Both the position numbers and the translations under genes were made by a program. Under the pieces are notes generated by a model. That model did not search any database and was not told where the DNA came from. It worked only from the letters and a program-made list of their open reading frames with translations. Shown in pieces: positions 1 through 12,300 of a stretch of DNA of 64,000 bases (position 1 is the first letter of the stretch; the number at the start of each line of letters is the position of its first letter). Origin of the DNA: Arion vulgaris (Eukaryota; Mollusca; Gastropoda; Stylommatophora; Arionidae); NCBI GenBank assembly GCA_020796225.1, contig CM036753.1, positions 65,070,865 to 65,134,864 on the forward strand, written 5' to 3'.

Positions 1-199
1 TAAATGTTAGTAATTAGTTGTTGTTCCATGTTCCATTACTAACAAAAAAATGCATGACAGAAAAATGAACTGATCTGAAATAGCAGAAGAAGAATATTTA
101 TCTCACAGGTACACTAACAATACGTTACGGTGGTACACTAAAAATGAAGTTTCTATTTCATGTTTTCTATCAACAAATGCATGACTATATCCCATTCCT

Positions 200-600
200 T
201 CTGTGCTTCTCTATATGGCATCAATATCCTCTTTGTGTTCCACCTGACCACATAAGGCTTCTATAAATGATTTCCATTTCTGCCACTCTTATGCTTTTCT
301 ATTAATTGTTTTCCATGTTAGGCCACAATTTTCAACTCTCTTTCCACCGTTCTTCTCCATGCTTCCTTTGGATGTCCAGGCCATCTTTTCCCATCCGATA
401 TCCATAGTTGTGCTAGTTAATGTCTCTATTGGCATTATACATATATGTCCAATCCACCTCTGTCTCTCTAAAAGATGTCTAGCTCAAACAGATATGTTTT
501 TGCATAATTTTACATCTATATCAGTAAATAACTTGATTGCAACTATGCTTTGAACCATATGCACATCACCATTTTCTCAAATGGCTGACAGTCATTACTG
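200..600 (-). mobile_element. LINE-Q fragment, 3' ORF tail
   Basis: Minus-strand translation gives pieces such as GRPGHPKEAWRRTVE and a WKT-type motif, typical of the degenerate C-terminal tail after the RT of RTE/CR1-like LINEs. The frame is broken. Confidence 0.5.
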
Positions 601-839
601 CAAACTTCTAAATGTTCAGGACAGTACATCAATAAGACACTGGAAACATCTGTGTACCACCTGTATCCAAACTAGGTCATGTTCTAGGATCTTATCGAAC
701 ATAGACTGAGTCAGATGTGACAGCTGCTTTAGTAAATTGAGTCAGAAAGTCACTTGAGACTATTTGGAACTCCATCTTCATAAATTCTCCATGTCTGATC
801 TCCATAACACACAAAGTAGTTGTATGCCATGTTTCTTAC

Positions 840-1240
840 CACAATGACCCTGTGTGGTGTAAAGAACCCATTGTCATACCATCCACATTTTTCCTTTTCT
901 TCTTCGATCAACTTCTGCTATGCGACTACTCTGGTAGGCATCATAAACAGGGCGATGCGTTTGAGACCTTCACATGCCCCCCCCATAGTGTGTTCTAAAG
1001 GGTTTTTCTTGTTAGCCAGATTTCCATTATCTTGTTGCTCAGGCTGGGACAGTCTTGCAGGATGTGCACTGGTGACTGCTTTGGTGCTACACAGGTGCAG
1101 GCAGCAAAGTCTATGAGACCAATTCTATAGAGGTGTGCTCTAAGACTTTTTCTTGCCTGATTCTCATGTTCCTGGCATCTGCTGTGCTCTTCTGCAGTTG
1201 GTTTCTCAGGTCTGCAGTAACACTTATACAAGCTTTGGTG
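840..1240 (-). mobile_element. LINE-A fragment (RNase H-bearing LINE, Cys-His tail)
   Basis: Minus-strand translation includes RAHLYRIGLIDFAACTCVAP and KQSPVHILQDCPSL, the zinc-knuckle-like tail after RNase H in Jockey/I-type LINEs. The same motif (AACTCGAPKQSPEHIL) ends the copy at 29585-31235. Confidence 0.65.
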
Positions 1241-1844
1241 AAAGCATGATGGATATATTCTACTTCTTCTTCTGTGCTCTCAAAATGGAGGGATATATAA
1301 TTAACAATATATGTTTCAGACTGCAGTTAATTTTGCATACATGTTTTTCAATTGTGTAGGACAGAAAAAGAAAGCAAAACCATCCAGTGAATGCAAATGT
1401 TAAAAATAGTCTTGTGTTCATAGCAATAACTATAGAACATAAGGTAAACGCAACAATTATTCATTATCATGACGCATGTTCTTTGCTAATGTCGCTATCA
1501 TCACAGCTCACCTGAAAAACTTACATGTCTCTAGTAAGTTCTCCCACTTCCTCCAATGTCATATTCACGGTTTCTTTGATGTCCTAATGTCACTGTCCTC
1601 TTGATCCCTACAAGATTACTGTTCCATCGAGAACATAATATTTCAGTTTCCCTGACATAATATTGCTTATGAGCTAATGTTCCTTGATGTTCAGGTCTTG
1701 TATGATGTCTATATTTTTCTCTTCTCGTCCAATGTGTTCTTAAAATGTTTCTGTAACACTTTGTTTCGAAAGATTTGAATTTGTTCTATTAAACATTACC
1801 TTATAATAATTGAGCTATTAAGTTATTAACAAATATGTGTGTTG
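1241..1844. other. no recognised feature
   Basis: AT-rich sequence with no coding or repeat match seen. It is presumably part of a large 3'-ward ASH1L intron or other spacer. Confidence 0.4.
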
Positions 1845-2085
1845 GACAGACCTTGAGAAGAAATGATCAAAGAATACCAAAACAGACATTGAAGTGGGAG
1901 GCAAAGGGTTAAAGAAATAGAGGACACCCTAGGGAAACCATGAAATAAACTTTGCTGAGAGAGGCGAGAATATTGAACTCAATTAATTCCATGGAAGAGA
2001 TTGAGCAAGGTGCCCAGGACAGAGCAGTATGGAAAAACTATTTGCAGGCCCCATGTAGCGTATAACGATACAAGAGGAATATATA
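1845..2085 (+). mobile_element. LINE-F 3' fragment
   Basis: It shares the stretch 'gagaagaaatgatcaaagaat' (interrupted by small changes) and 'ttgagcaaggtgcccagga' with copies at 33830-34150 (+) and 56315-56680 (-), and ends with the same gta-taacgatacaagagg tail. Only the 3' end is present. Confidence 0.6.
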
Positions 2086-2099
2086 TATAGGTACCTGCA

Positions 2100-2380
2100 A
2101 TCAATATTTAGTCCAAATTGTACCTATATTAACAAATGATGGCTTATTAGAAAGTATTTTTGGGAAGGCTGGAATTTTTATTGAAACAAAAATTGATATT
2201 CCCTGTAAGAGCATTTGCGAAATTATATGGCACTGTCACCGCTGATATCTTAAAACAAGGTCACTTTGCATATGGAAAATCTGTGAATAAATATGCTCAC
2301 CCTGATCTAAAAGTAACAACTTCAAGTATGCATATGAGGGCTCACTACAAGTTATTTTTGGGAGGGCCCGCATGACAGAC
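2100..2380 (+). mobile_element. possible DIRS/Ngaro-type retroelement RT fragment
   Basis: One plus frame stays open: LLESILGRLEFLLKQK, PVRAFAKLYGTVTADI, then NKYAHPDLKV. The LxGRLxFL...P.RAF pattern followed by a DLKV-type motif resembles the end of the RT domain of tyrosine-recombinase retrotransposons. No recombinase or termini were seen. Weak call. Confidence 0.35.
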
Positions 2381-2598
2381 TTGGACATGAAAATGGATTG
2401 GCTACATCATGCTCGTAGATATTCTGCTTAGCCAACTAAAATACAAGACATAACATCTCAATTGCATATATAAACAATCTCTCTTCAACCTTTTTGTTTG
2501 TCTACATTATGAATCTCTTCTATCAAACAATTATTCTTGTGTTCGCTCAAAAATTAAATATTTCGTACACATCAAACAACATGAGTGCCTAGAGAAGA

Positions 2599-2843
2599 CC
2601 TTTTCTTCTTTGAACGTTCCATAGCGACCAATTGTTAGCACCTCTTTGTGATTTGTATGTGATCTGAGCCTAAGAGTCATTGTATGTTGCGCAAGTTATG
2701 TGCCTACAAGTAGGCCAGCCCATCTGATTTCTGCGATGCTTTTTATTTACTAGGGTAGCTTCCTAGGTCCATACCTCAGTTGCCTCTTATGGTATGTCTT
2801 ATAGGTCGCAGTATTATTATTCTTTGCTCCCCTTGAGAGCCGT
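2599..2843 (-). repeat. SINE S1 copy
   Basis: A reverse copy of the ~250-bp S1 family. Diagnostic blocks: gcctacaagtaggccag, tttatttactagggtag, and a start near gctccccttgaga. Upstream it abuts LINE-G. Confidence 0.8.
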
Positions 2844-2869
2844 CTAGAGAAGATAATTTTGCAGGGAAT

Positions 2870-3055
2870 GATGCCTGATAGAAGAAGGAAAGGAAAATCT
2901 AGACTAGAAGACGATGGGTGCAAGATGTCATTGACGATCTGAGAATGACTGCTGCTGACGCCAGTCAACTTGCACAGAACAGAGAGTTTTTCCGGACTGC
3001 TGTCATGGGAGCCAAGTTCCAAAAGGAACAAGCTACTTGATGATGATGATGAAAC
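2870..3055 (+). mobile_element. LINE-G 3' fragment
   Basis: It encodes RWVQDVIDDLRMTAADA and REFFRTAVMGAKFQKE-type sequence ending in a (gat)n tail. Close copy at 43785-43955; related 3' end at 32595-32770. Confidence 0.65.
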
Positions 3056-3059
3056 AGGG

Positions 3060-3165
3060 TGCTTTGTATGGCGCTTCTGATGATGAAGGCGTGCTTTCCT
3101 TATTATCAGTGTTCTCCTGTCATACAGGTGTGACTTCTCCGATTTCAGAGATATTTTAAACAATG
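3060..3165 (+). repeat. SINE S5-like fragment
   Basis: The stretch ccttattatcagtgttctcc...catacaggtgtga matches the S5 family seen at 22147, 35629 and, reversed, 58930. Confidence 0.55.
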
Positions 3166-3211
3166 AAACCAAAACACCATGTTAGAGGTACATACAGGAC
3201 AGGTTACTTAC

Positions 3212-3360
3212 TCTTCATCTTTGTAAAAATCTGAAAATAATCCAACTCTCTGAAAGCGCTTACGAGGAGGCTGACCCAAACTGACACGGGAAGCAGGGTC
3301 ATTTGTACTGAATGATCATTACTATCTGTATAATCCTCAATACACAAACTTTCATCATCA
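3212..3360 (-). CDS. ASH1L: ASH1L-like exon just upstream of the AWS-SET block
   Basis: A strong acceptor (tttctcctttcag) is followed by T, which completes an AGT codon from the phase-2 donor upstream. The exon then reads DDESLCIEDYTDSNDHS and, after one missing base in the A-run at 3302-3304, DPASRVSLGQPPRKRF and GLFSDFYKDE. The donor is GA|gtaagt, phase 2. The RKRFQRVGLFSDFYK stretch is the clearest ASH1L signature in the window, because the human protein has the same motif shortly before its SET region. The next exon was not found in 1-3211. Confidence 0.86.
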
Positions 3361-6300
3361 CTGAAAGGAGAAGAAATAGTTAAAATTACAAACTCATTCA
3401 GGTAAATATTAAACTATTGTCAAAAAAGTAAAAGCAGAATTGAAAACAAATTAATACATGTGTAAACAGTCCATTGAAAAAATGAAAATCGTGGCATATC
3501 CTTTACAGTATGTCACCATAAACCAAAGTAAACAAGTCGTTGATTTTCTAGGCACCATGTATACGTTCAGTAGTTTGCCACTGCTTTCTGAACAGTGAGG
3601 TCTATATTTACCGTTTGCAAAATTCCATGGCAATAAATTTGCTTCCAAACTGCAGGCAGCGGAATTTGAACCAGGTACTCTGGGTTGTGATCAAGATTAC
3701 TACCGCTAAGCCACAGACGACCACAACAAATATATATGTAAATACAAATATACTTTAAAACGAAAATCATTTCCAAAAATTTGCTTGTGAAAAATTATCA
3801 CAATCTCTCAGCCATACAAACATAACTAATAAATAAGAACTTCAAATCCGGAAAAAATCAGGAAGACATGGTCGCAAAACTAACAATTGGATACCTGAAT
3901 TGAATTAGTCACTTCCACCCATACTGTTCCAATGTGAATTGCGAGGGAAGAGATAAGAATAAAAAACAGAGAGGAAAGGTAGACCAGGGACCACTTGAAG
4001 GAGGCTAACATCAAGATATGAAAACCACACACAACACACATTGGGAAAAATTTGGTGATGCAATATTAATCATTAAAAGTGCTCGCCTGTGTGTTGCCGG
4101 GCCCGAAGGAGAGCAAAGAATTGTAACACTGCGACCTACAAGGCATGTTGTAAGAGGCAACTAAGGTAGGGGCCTAGGGAAGCTACCCTAGTAAATAAAA
4201 ATTGCAATAGAAATTGGATGTGCTGGTCTACTTGTAGGCGCATAACTGGCACAACGTAAGATCGCTCTTCAGCTCAGATTACATACAAATCACAAAGAGT
4301 GGTTAACAAGCGGTCGATATGGAGTGTTCAAAGAAGAAGAATCCTTAAAAGTAAGATGCCTAACATTTTTAAAACTCAGATTTACTTTTATATTCAAACA
4401 TCCGCTGCTACTATGACTGTCACACTGAATATAGATGTATTGAACCACTGAGGTCACTGCTTCAATGGATAGTCAATGATGCGTTTAAAAAAGTAAAGGG
4501 ACCCTTTTTATACCTTGAGGTATATTGGGTAATATGGTGTTATGCCCATATTTTTCAAAACCGTTAAAACACGATGGGCAATGTGGTCAACATCACGCCG
4601 ACCATCTTTACTTCCCAGTGCTTTTCCTGGTACCCAATTCAGGCTGGGTCAACCTGGGAGCCGTTACGGTCTGAAAAAATTTCACACCCACTGTGGACAA
4701 TGATGCATGAATACCATAAACTCAGTGCTATGCTTACTACCTGCAGAATCAATCAGCGATAATTCCAAGAAAAAATAGATAAGCATCTGATATATACTAA
4801 GCATTTATGGACCAAGTTTGCATCAAAAATCATTGTCAAGATTCCTTCATTAAGGACTCATAATCAACCTACTATGTCCAGAATACACACCAGTTCAAAT
4901 CTGTACTACAACGTTGATAGATGGATCTATTTCCCATGGACGTGTTAATTAGCTATAACACATCTAAAAATCTAGAACACTGCGATCTAAGGACATTGTG
5001 CCGAAGACTCAAATGTCTCATACTTACTCGCTAAGTATACTAAATGTGTGAATCATGTGTGGTTCAAAGGTCTTCTTTGTTATTATTGTTCAATTGTGTA
5101 GAACTCCATAAATGTGACACATGAGAAATTAATTCCAAACCAGTTCGGGAAAGAGATACAACAAACATTTTGAATATGTTAAACTCCTTCTTCTTCGAAC
5201 CGTATCTATATCGACTACTTATTAAAGACTCTTTGTGATTTGTATGTGATCTAAGCCTGGGAGCAATTGTACTTTGTGTCAGTTATGCGACTACAAGTAG
5301 GTCAGCACATCCGATTTCTTTGGCGCTTTTTATTTACTAGGTTAGCTTTCCTGGCCCCTACCTCAGTCGCCTCTTACAACATGCCTTGTAAATCAGTGTT
5401 ACTATTCTTTGCTCCCCTTGGGAGCTCCGGCAACACACAAGCGATATGTTAATCTAATAACTATCATGTTTGAACTAGGACATGAAAGCAACAGTGATTC
5501 ACTAATATAGCTGCAAGCCTTAGGGGCCAAAAGATAGCAACATAGCTATAGTATCATTAGTAGTATAAAAAATAATACACTGTTTTAATTTTCATCTTAA
5601 ACTTTGCATGCTTTCTGCTTCAGACAGATACAACCAAGTCAATTAGGTCATGTTGACAGGCTAAGAGTGCACCTTTCTACAAGCACAAATGAAAATAAGT
5701 TTTGTGACAACTTCATCATCATGTGTTGTGATCATACATCTCCACAAACCGCCTTGCGGTGCCAGAGCCCGCTAGGGAAGCAAAGAATAGTACCACTGCG
5801 ACCTTCAAGGCATGTCGAAGTAGTGACTATGGTAGGGACCTAGGAAGCTACCCTAGTAAATAAAAAGCACAGCAGAAATCGCATGTGCTAGCCTACTTGT
5901 AGGTGCATAACTGGCACAGCGTACAATCGCTCTTAGGTTCAGATCACATAGAAATCACACAGAGTGGTTCACAAGTGGTCGATACGGAGCGTCAAGAAAA
6001 TCTCCACAAACATTGTCCTGAGTACAGACCTTACTATAGGCTTGGATATTGACATTTTTCCATGACGTGAAGGTACACTGTCCAGAATTTTCTTTCTTTC
6101 TTGTCCTCCGCCTCACCCCCAGTTAATTTTAAATGTTGTTACCATGTGTTCTAAACCTTCTTTTCCCATGGTGTCCAAAGAATGATAATTGTCTCTTTCT
6201 TAGGTTTGCTATTAATAATGAACTTCTAGTACCAACGTGCCCCATTGTTAAGGCACCCAAACATCTTGTTGACAGCTAAACAACAGATGATCAACAGCAT

Positions 6301-9300
6301 TTTCAGGCCTACTCTGTGTTACTAGAACCAAACATGGACAATGAGCAAATCACTGTCGGAAAAAAAATTACATGTGAAATGTGATGCCTACAAAAAGTTA
6401 CCAACATACCAGAAAAGACAGTCACCAACATCAGCATAAGAAAGAAAGTTGGGACAGAACATTGCATGAATTACATTGAGAAACAAAGAATGAAGTGGTT
6501 CTGCCACTTAATAAGAATGCAGCCAAACTCCACTGTATACAGAGTCTTCTACAACAGAACATCAGGAAAGGGCGAGAGATAGACCACGCAAAATATGGCA
6601 TAGCAGAATCCAGTCAAAAAGCAAAAATATGCCACTGTATAGTCTCCTACAACAGAACATCAGGAACGAAGGCAAGAGGAAGACCACAAAAAACATGGCA
6701 TAGCAGAATCCAGTCAAAAACAAAATAACTATCGCCCAAGTCATTAGACAAGCGCAAGACAAAAACAGAAAACCAAGACACTGGGTAACAACCCAGTAAC
6801 AGTGTGACAACATAAGAAGCAGAATGATCTTCTGTAGACTTCTTCGGCACATCCACATTAGTCACAATAACAGTCTATGGGATTATCAGCATTCTTCAGT
6901 ATCTACCCAATCATATCCAATTAATTTATATGGAAATGAACATTGCAGAAGCATATGAAATGATGTTGACTAAGAAGTACTGTCATATAGCCTATTATTT
7001 CACTAGAAGAAAAAACATAATTATTAACTGTATAGATTTTTTTTTGTTATAGGGACATAATTTGTAAAAATCTTACCTCTCCCATGCTGTGGCTGCCTGA
7101 ATTTCTTCCACCAACTTGCGCTTGCTGCAATGCTCAAGTGGTAGTGGTTCATATTCAGAATAAGATGACTGGATCACAGATTTGCTTGAACTTTGTGGTA
7201 AGATGCTGCTTTTATTGCACGATTTTCTGACAAAAGTCAAAGGAGTCGATTTGGATATGGAAGGCTGTCTCAAATTTCTTTGGGGTGAAGTGTCTGAACA
7301 TGTTTTCCTTCTCGGTGACAATGGACTTATTGGTGATTCTAAAACTGTATGGCTCACTCCTATTGAGCACTGTCTTCTAGGTGACATACACCTTCTGAAC
7401 TGCGAGCTTGTGATTTCTGGAGGCTCAGAGAAAATGCTGCTATGATATGCATTGGGTGATAACGATGTATTTTTTTCCAATCGTGGAGGTGATGAATCAG
7501 AATCATTAACAAAAATGCTGGATAATTTTCTATGTTTTTGGACATTTTTACTGAGTGATCTATTTAGCGTCAATATTTCCTTTCCTACAGGACTGGACTC
7601 AGAACTACTGATAGGTCGCTCTGAGAAAAGGCTGGATTCTGACGCTTGGACTGATAGGGAACGAAGGGCTGAGCGGCCTGGATGAAATATACCTGGAGAC
7701 ACTGACTGTTCCAGCAGGCGGCACTCTGCACAAGATGACCGGTCGCTTAAGCATGATGAAATAGAGTGAACAGGACATGCCAAAGTAAAACCACTTTTGA
7801 GTATGGTCTGTTTCTGAATCCTGATGACCCTGTTGGTGATGGTGATGATAAGGAGGGCAAGGTGGAGCTACGAGTCGACAGCCTGCTAGGGCATGGTGAC
7901 AGTGATGGGGTACAAACACTAGATCCCCCTGTTGTAAAGCTACTGGTGTCAATGGTCAGCTCCTGATCAACATAGAACTGCCCCAGCCTTCCCTGAATTG
8001 ATCTTTCATCTACAAATTTAAAGATAAAGTACATAATGAAACAGACATGTCAAGTTTCAAATGTGTAACAGTAAAAGCAATTTCAATACAATTAACACAC
8101 TTTCTTATTCCTTCAACCATAGACATACACATATCATACCAGCACAATTCTCATTAAACACATTCTGAAACTATTGCTGAAACAAAGTACATTTAGAATA
8201 GACCATGACCCGCTCCGCAAATGGAGCAAAGAATAGTAACACTGCTACCTACAGGGCATGTCTAAGAGGCGACTAAAGTATGGGGCCTAGGAAGCTACCC
8301 AGTAAATAAAAGCGCAGCAGAAATCAAATGTGCTGGCCTACTTTTAGGTGCATAACTGGCACAATGTACAATCGCTCTTAGGATCAGATCACATACAAAT
8401 CACAAAGAGTGGTTTAACAAGTGGTAAATATGGAGTGTTGAAGAAGAACATGTCTCGCTGTTGCTTGCGTTCTTATCAACCATGTCAACTACTCTTTGTT
8501 ACTTGTGCTATTTGCATCGATTTGTGAGTTGCGACCGAGTACAGCATGTAGGAAAGGCACATTTCACTTTTGGCCAAATGTAATCTGTGTGCGTGCCTTC
8601 CCAGATATCTTCCATTCATTTTGGTACTGAATGTCTTTAAAACCTTTAAGTTTAAAACTCAGTCACTTGCTGCAGTTTGTATACGACCTGAGCCAAAAAG
8701 CAAGACATGATGTGCCAACTCTTTTTCCCATACTGGGGTCGTTCCAGAAAAGGAACACTCTTAACCGTTTTGTGATATCTATTGCTTTTTTAACCTCAAA
8801 TAATGAGGAACATACCTGCATCTCTCTAGGAATTATAAGCTTTAACTCTGGTTTACCAAGCAGCAGCATGAGAAAATCAGCCATTAACATAGTTTGCAGT
8901 AAGCCCAAAAGATAATCATTGCCTCCTTCTACCGTTTATAATCAGCTTACTCTGTGTGTTGACTTTCACCACACCAACATTAATCCTTGGTGAGGTCCAA
9001 AGGATTCTCACCATTCTTCTGAAAAATCATACTTCTACAGTCTACAAGAGATCTTGCTGTTTATTTACTTATTACGCCTGTGTGTTGTTGGGGCCCACGA
9101 GGGAAACAAAGAATAGTAACACTTCAACCTACATGGCATGTCGTAAGAGGTGACTGAGTTAGGGGCCTAGGGAAGCTACCCTAGTAAATAAAAAGTGTCA
9201 CAGAAATCGGATGTGCTGGCCTACTTGTAGGCGCATAACTAGCACAACATACAATTGCTCTTAGGCTCAGATTACATACAAATCACAAAGAGTGGTACAC

Positions 9301-12300
9301 TCGACATAAAACTACACAGATCTCTGTGTGAGCTACAAAAGACAGTGAAGTTTATACTAGAGACAACATTGAATATATAGACAATATTTCAAGCGAACAA
9401 AAGGAAGGAAGAACAAAGAGTGGTTAACAAGTGGTCGATATGAAGCGTTCAAGAAGAATTTACTTGTTGGTCATGACTTGTGCCCATATGCCAGGACTGA
9501 CTGTAGACTCGAAGAACTCTTACTTTTATAGATAACTTTTGTAAATAATGCCTTTAGTTTTCTAGAACATCGCCTATTCTTGGCCTATCCATTTCTTTAT
9601 TTCTAAGCTACATCTATCATCTGATGATATCAGAGTTACAAGGTACATAATTTGAAGAACATGCCTTAGCAATGCTCCATTTACTTTGGCGGCACATTAC
9701 GTTGGAATCTGATTTTTTTAAATTTCAATGATCAAAACATCAGTCTTCTTGCTACTCAGGCTGTGACTGGTTTTTTTTAATGTCTGTCCCCCTTCATGTC
9801 ATCTAGTTTATGGAAATGGATTTCATTTCTCGCTATCGTATCTCTAACTATTTGTGATATTTAGACTGCTGTTTCAGCTCATCTTTTTACGGAATAGAGA
9901 AAGTATGTTTCAACATGCTTTAAATTAATACACTGTCTGTGTGCTGCCAGGGCTTGCAAGGGGAGTAAAGAATAGTAACACTGCGACCTACAAGGCATGT
10001 TGTAAGAGGTGACTAAGGTAGGGGCCTAGGAAAGCTACCCTAGTAAATTAAAAGTGTATCAGAAATCGGATGTGCTGGTCTACTTGTAGGCGCATAACTG
10101 ACACAATGTACAATCACTCTTAGGTTCAGATCACAAACAAATCACAAATGAGGTTTAACAAGTGGTTGATATGGAGTGTTCGAAGAAGAAATTAATGAAG
10201 AATTAAATCCATTTGTGTCTAAAAAACATGACTTTCAAAAATGTGAATATAAATTGTGCAACTTACCTTGCTTATCATCTGGCCCAGATGCCTTTCCTGG
10301 ACGTCTTCCTCTTCGTTTCCATGATAATGATTTCAGATCTGTTTTCAACATAGTAGTTTCATTAACTGAGTTAAGTACTGAAGGATGGGACAGAGCTTCC
10401 ATATTTACTAGTCTGTGACGTTTTTTGGGAGGAAGGCATTGATCACTTGAATCACTCACAGATAAATGCTCTCGCATATCTGCAAACTGATCTGAGCTGC
10501 ATTTTTACGTCCCCTTTACTAACTGGTTTAAAAGATGATGCTGGAACTTCATATGGTGACGGTGTGTCTTTTCTGGGTTTAGGCTGCTTATTCTTGTCTA
10601 GTCCATATGTTTCAGGCATAAATATTTTATCCTTCACTTTCTTGTTCACATCTATTTTGATAACTCGGAAAATTGAAGGTAAAGGAACCTCTCCTGGTCG
10701 AACTCTAATGAAATTATCAGCAGGATTTTCACATACTGCCATTGTATTCAACCCTATTACCAGAGTGTCTAAATCTGCAGCAAACACAGGATCTATAATA
10801 TTCCTATGTTTAGACTTCCTATACAGGAGACGATGACGTTTCTTTCCACGTCTGTCAGTACAATCAGGCTGATCTAGATCAACAGGTGAGCCTGATCTGT
10901 GTGTACCATCCACACCAGTGCCTGAACGAAACACATTCAGACGACTTGATGCAAGAATCTTTGATGGTTGAACTAGTGAATTGAAAAAAGACAACCTTTT
11001 GTCAGAAATTGAAGAGCCAAACATATCTGTCTGTCTCTGTGGCGGAGACATTGAAAACATCTCCACCTTCTTCTGTAGCGCCACAGAACCAAACACAGGT
11101 ATAATTTTAGGTGCTACTACTGGTGTGCTCGCTGTTACTGGTTTGTTATTTTGGATCTTCTTTCTTTTCTTTCTCTTAGTTCTCCTCATCATAACATGTA
11201 ATTTGGGTTTCTTTGCTTTAGGTTTTACTAAGCTTGGGGAGCCAGGTCTTATCATTTTAGGAAAAGATGTAGGATGAACTACTTTGAATGGATTGTCAAA
11301 TGATAAAATATCACTGTTGGCATCCTCATGCATGAACTGACTATTAATTGATGATTTAACACTTTTGAGCAGAGCATCAAGATCATTATCCTGGAACACA
11401 GATTTTTCATGACAAACAGGGGATTTAATTTTACTAGAAACAATGTCCTTTTTAACTTTTCCAGAACATGCACTTTTAGTTTCAGAAGCAGCATTAAACA
11501 ACTCGTTTTGCAAACTATGATCTGATGATGGGTCTAGTAACTTTGACGATGTATGTGTTGAGTTAGAGATTCCTTGTTCTTTTCTTTTTCTTTGAGTAAA
11601 AACACTTTTACTGAGAAATTTTTTCAGACAAACTGTGCTCATTCTTGACCTAGTATCGTTGGACTGTGCAGATATAGAGCTTGGAGTATCTTCCTGGATT
11701 TTCTCTTGAGCAGATGTGCTCAATGTGTTGCAAACAAGGGTATTTTCTGGTAAAGGAATTTTACGAGGTCTGCCACGTGGCCGCTTCACTTTACACTGTG
11801 ATATCTTATTTTGACCAGCAATAGGTATACTGCCCGAAGCAGATATTGTTTTATGTTTCGGCGGATGATTTCTAAACGTTCGCTTGAAAACAGCACCAAT
11901 TAACTTTTGTTTCGACAGTGATCCTTCGCCTTCCAGGAGTTCTTTTTTCGCAACTAAATTATCACAGTTATTTTTGTTACTAGCTCATTTTCTGTCTTTC
12001 TACTAACCAAAGCAGCAGAAGTTTGACATGTCTGCTTAGCATGAGAAGTGTCTGTACTATCAATAATGCTGCCTTTGTTATTTCCACAACTCACTACTGT
12101 GTCTTTTAACTCAGATATGATCTGGCTACCATACAAGCCACTATATAAGGTGCTCTTTTTATGTTTAAACAATATACTGTTCTTTTTCTTTGGTGCGCCC
12201 CTTTTCTTACGCCCCATTGCTTGGCTAATTTTACGAGGCGAGGAGATAATAACACTATTTCCATTTGTAGAGAGTGGAAAATGAGATGGTGCCTTCAAAC

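Noticed and set aside
2750..3172. 140-codon minus-strand frame
   Set aside because: It is antisense to a LINE-G tail and a SINE; the Ser run comes from the (gat)n tail.
1..3211. Further ASH1L exons (AWS-SET)
   Set aside because: I looked for the conserved LPYDI-type and SET motifs on the minus strand and saw none; they are presumably beyond the left edge.
10447..10836. 129-codon plus-strand frame
   Set aside because: It lies antisense to the conserved ASH1L block and has no family similarity.
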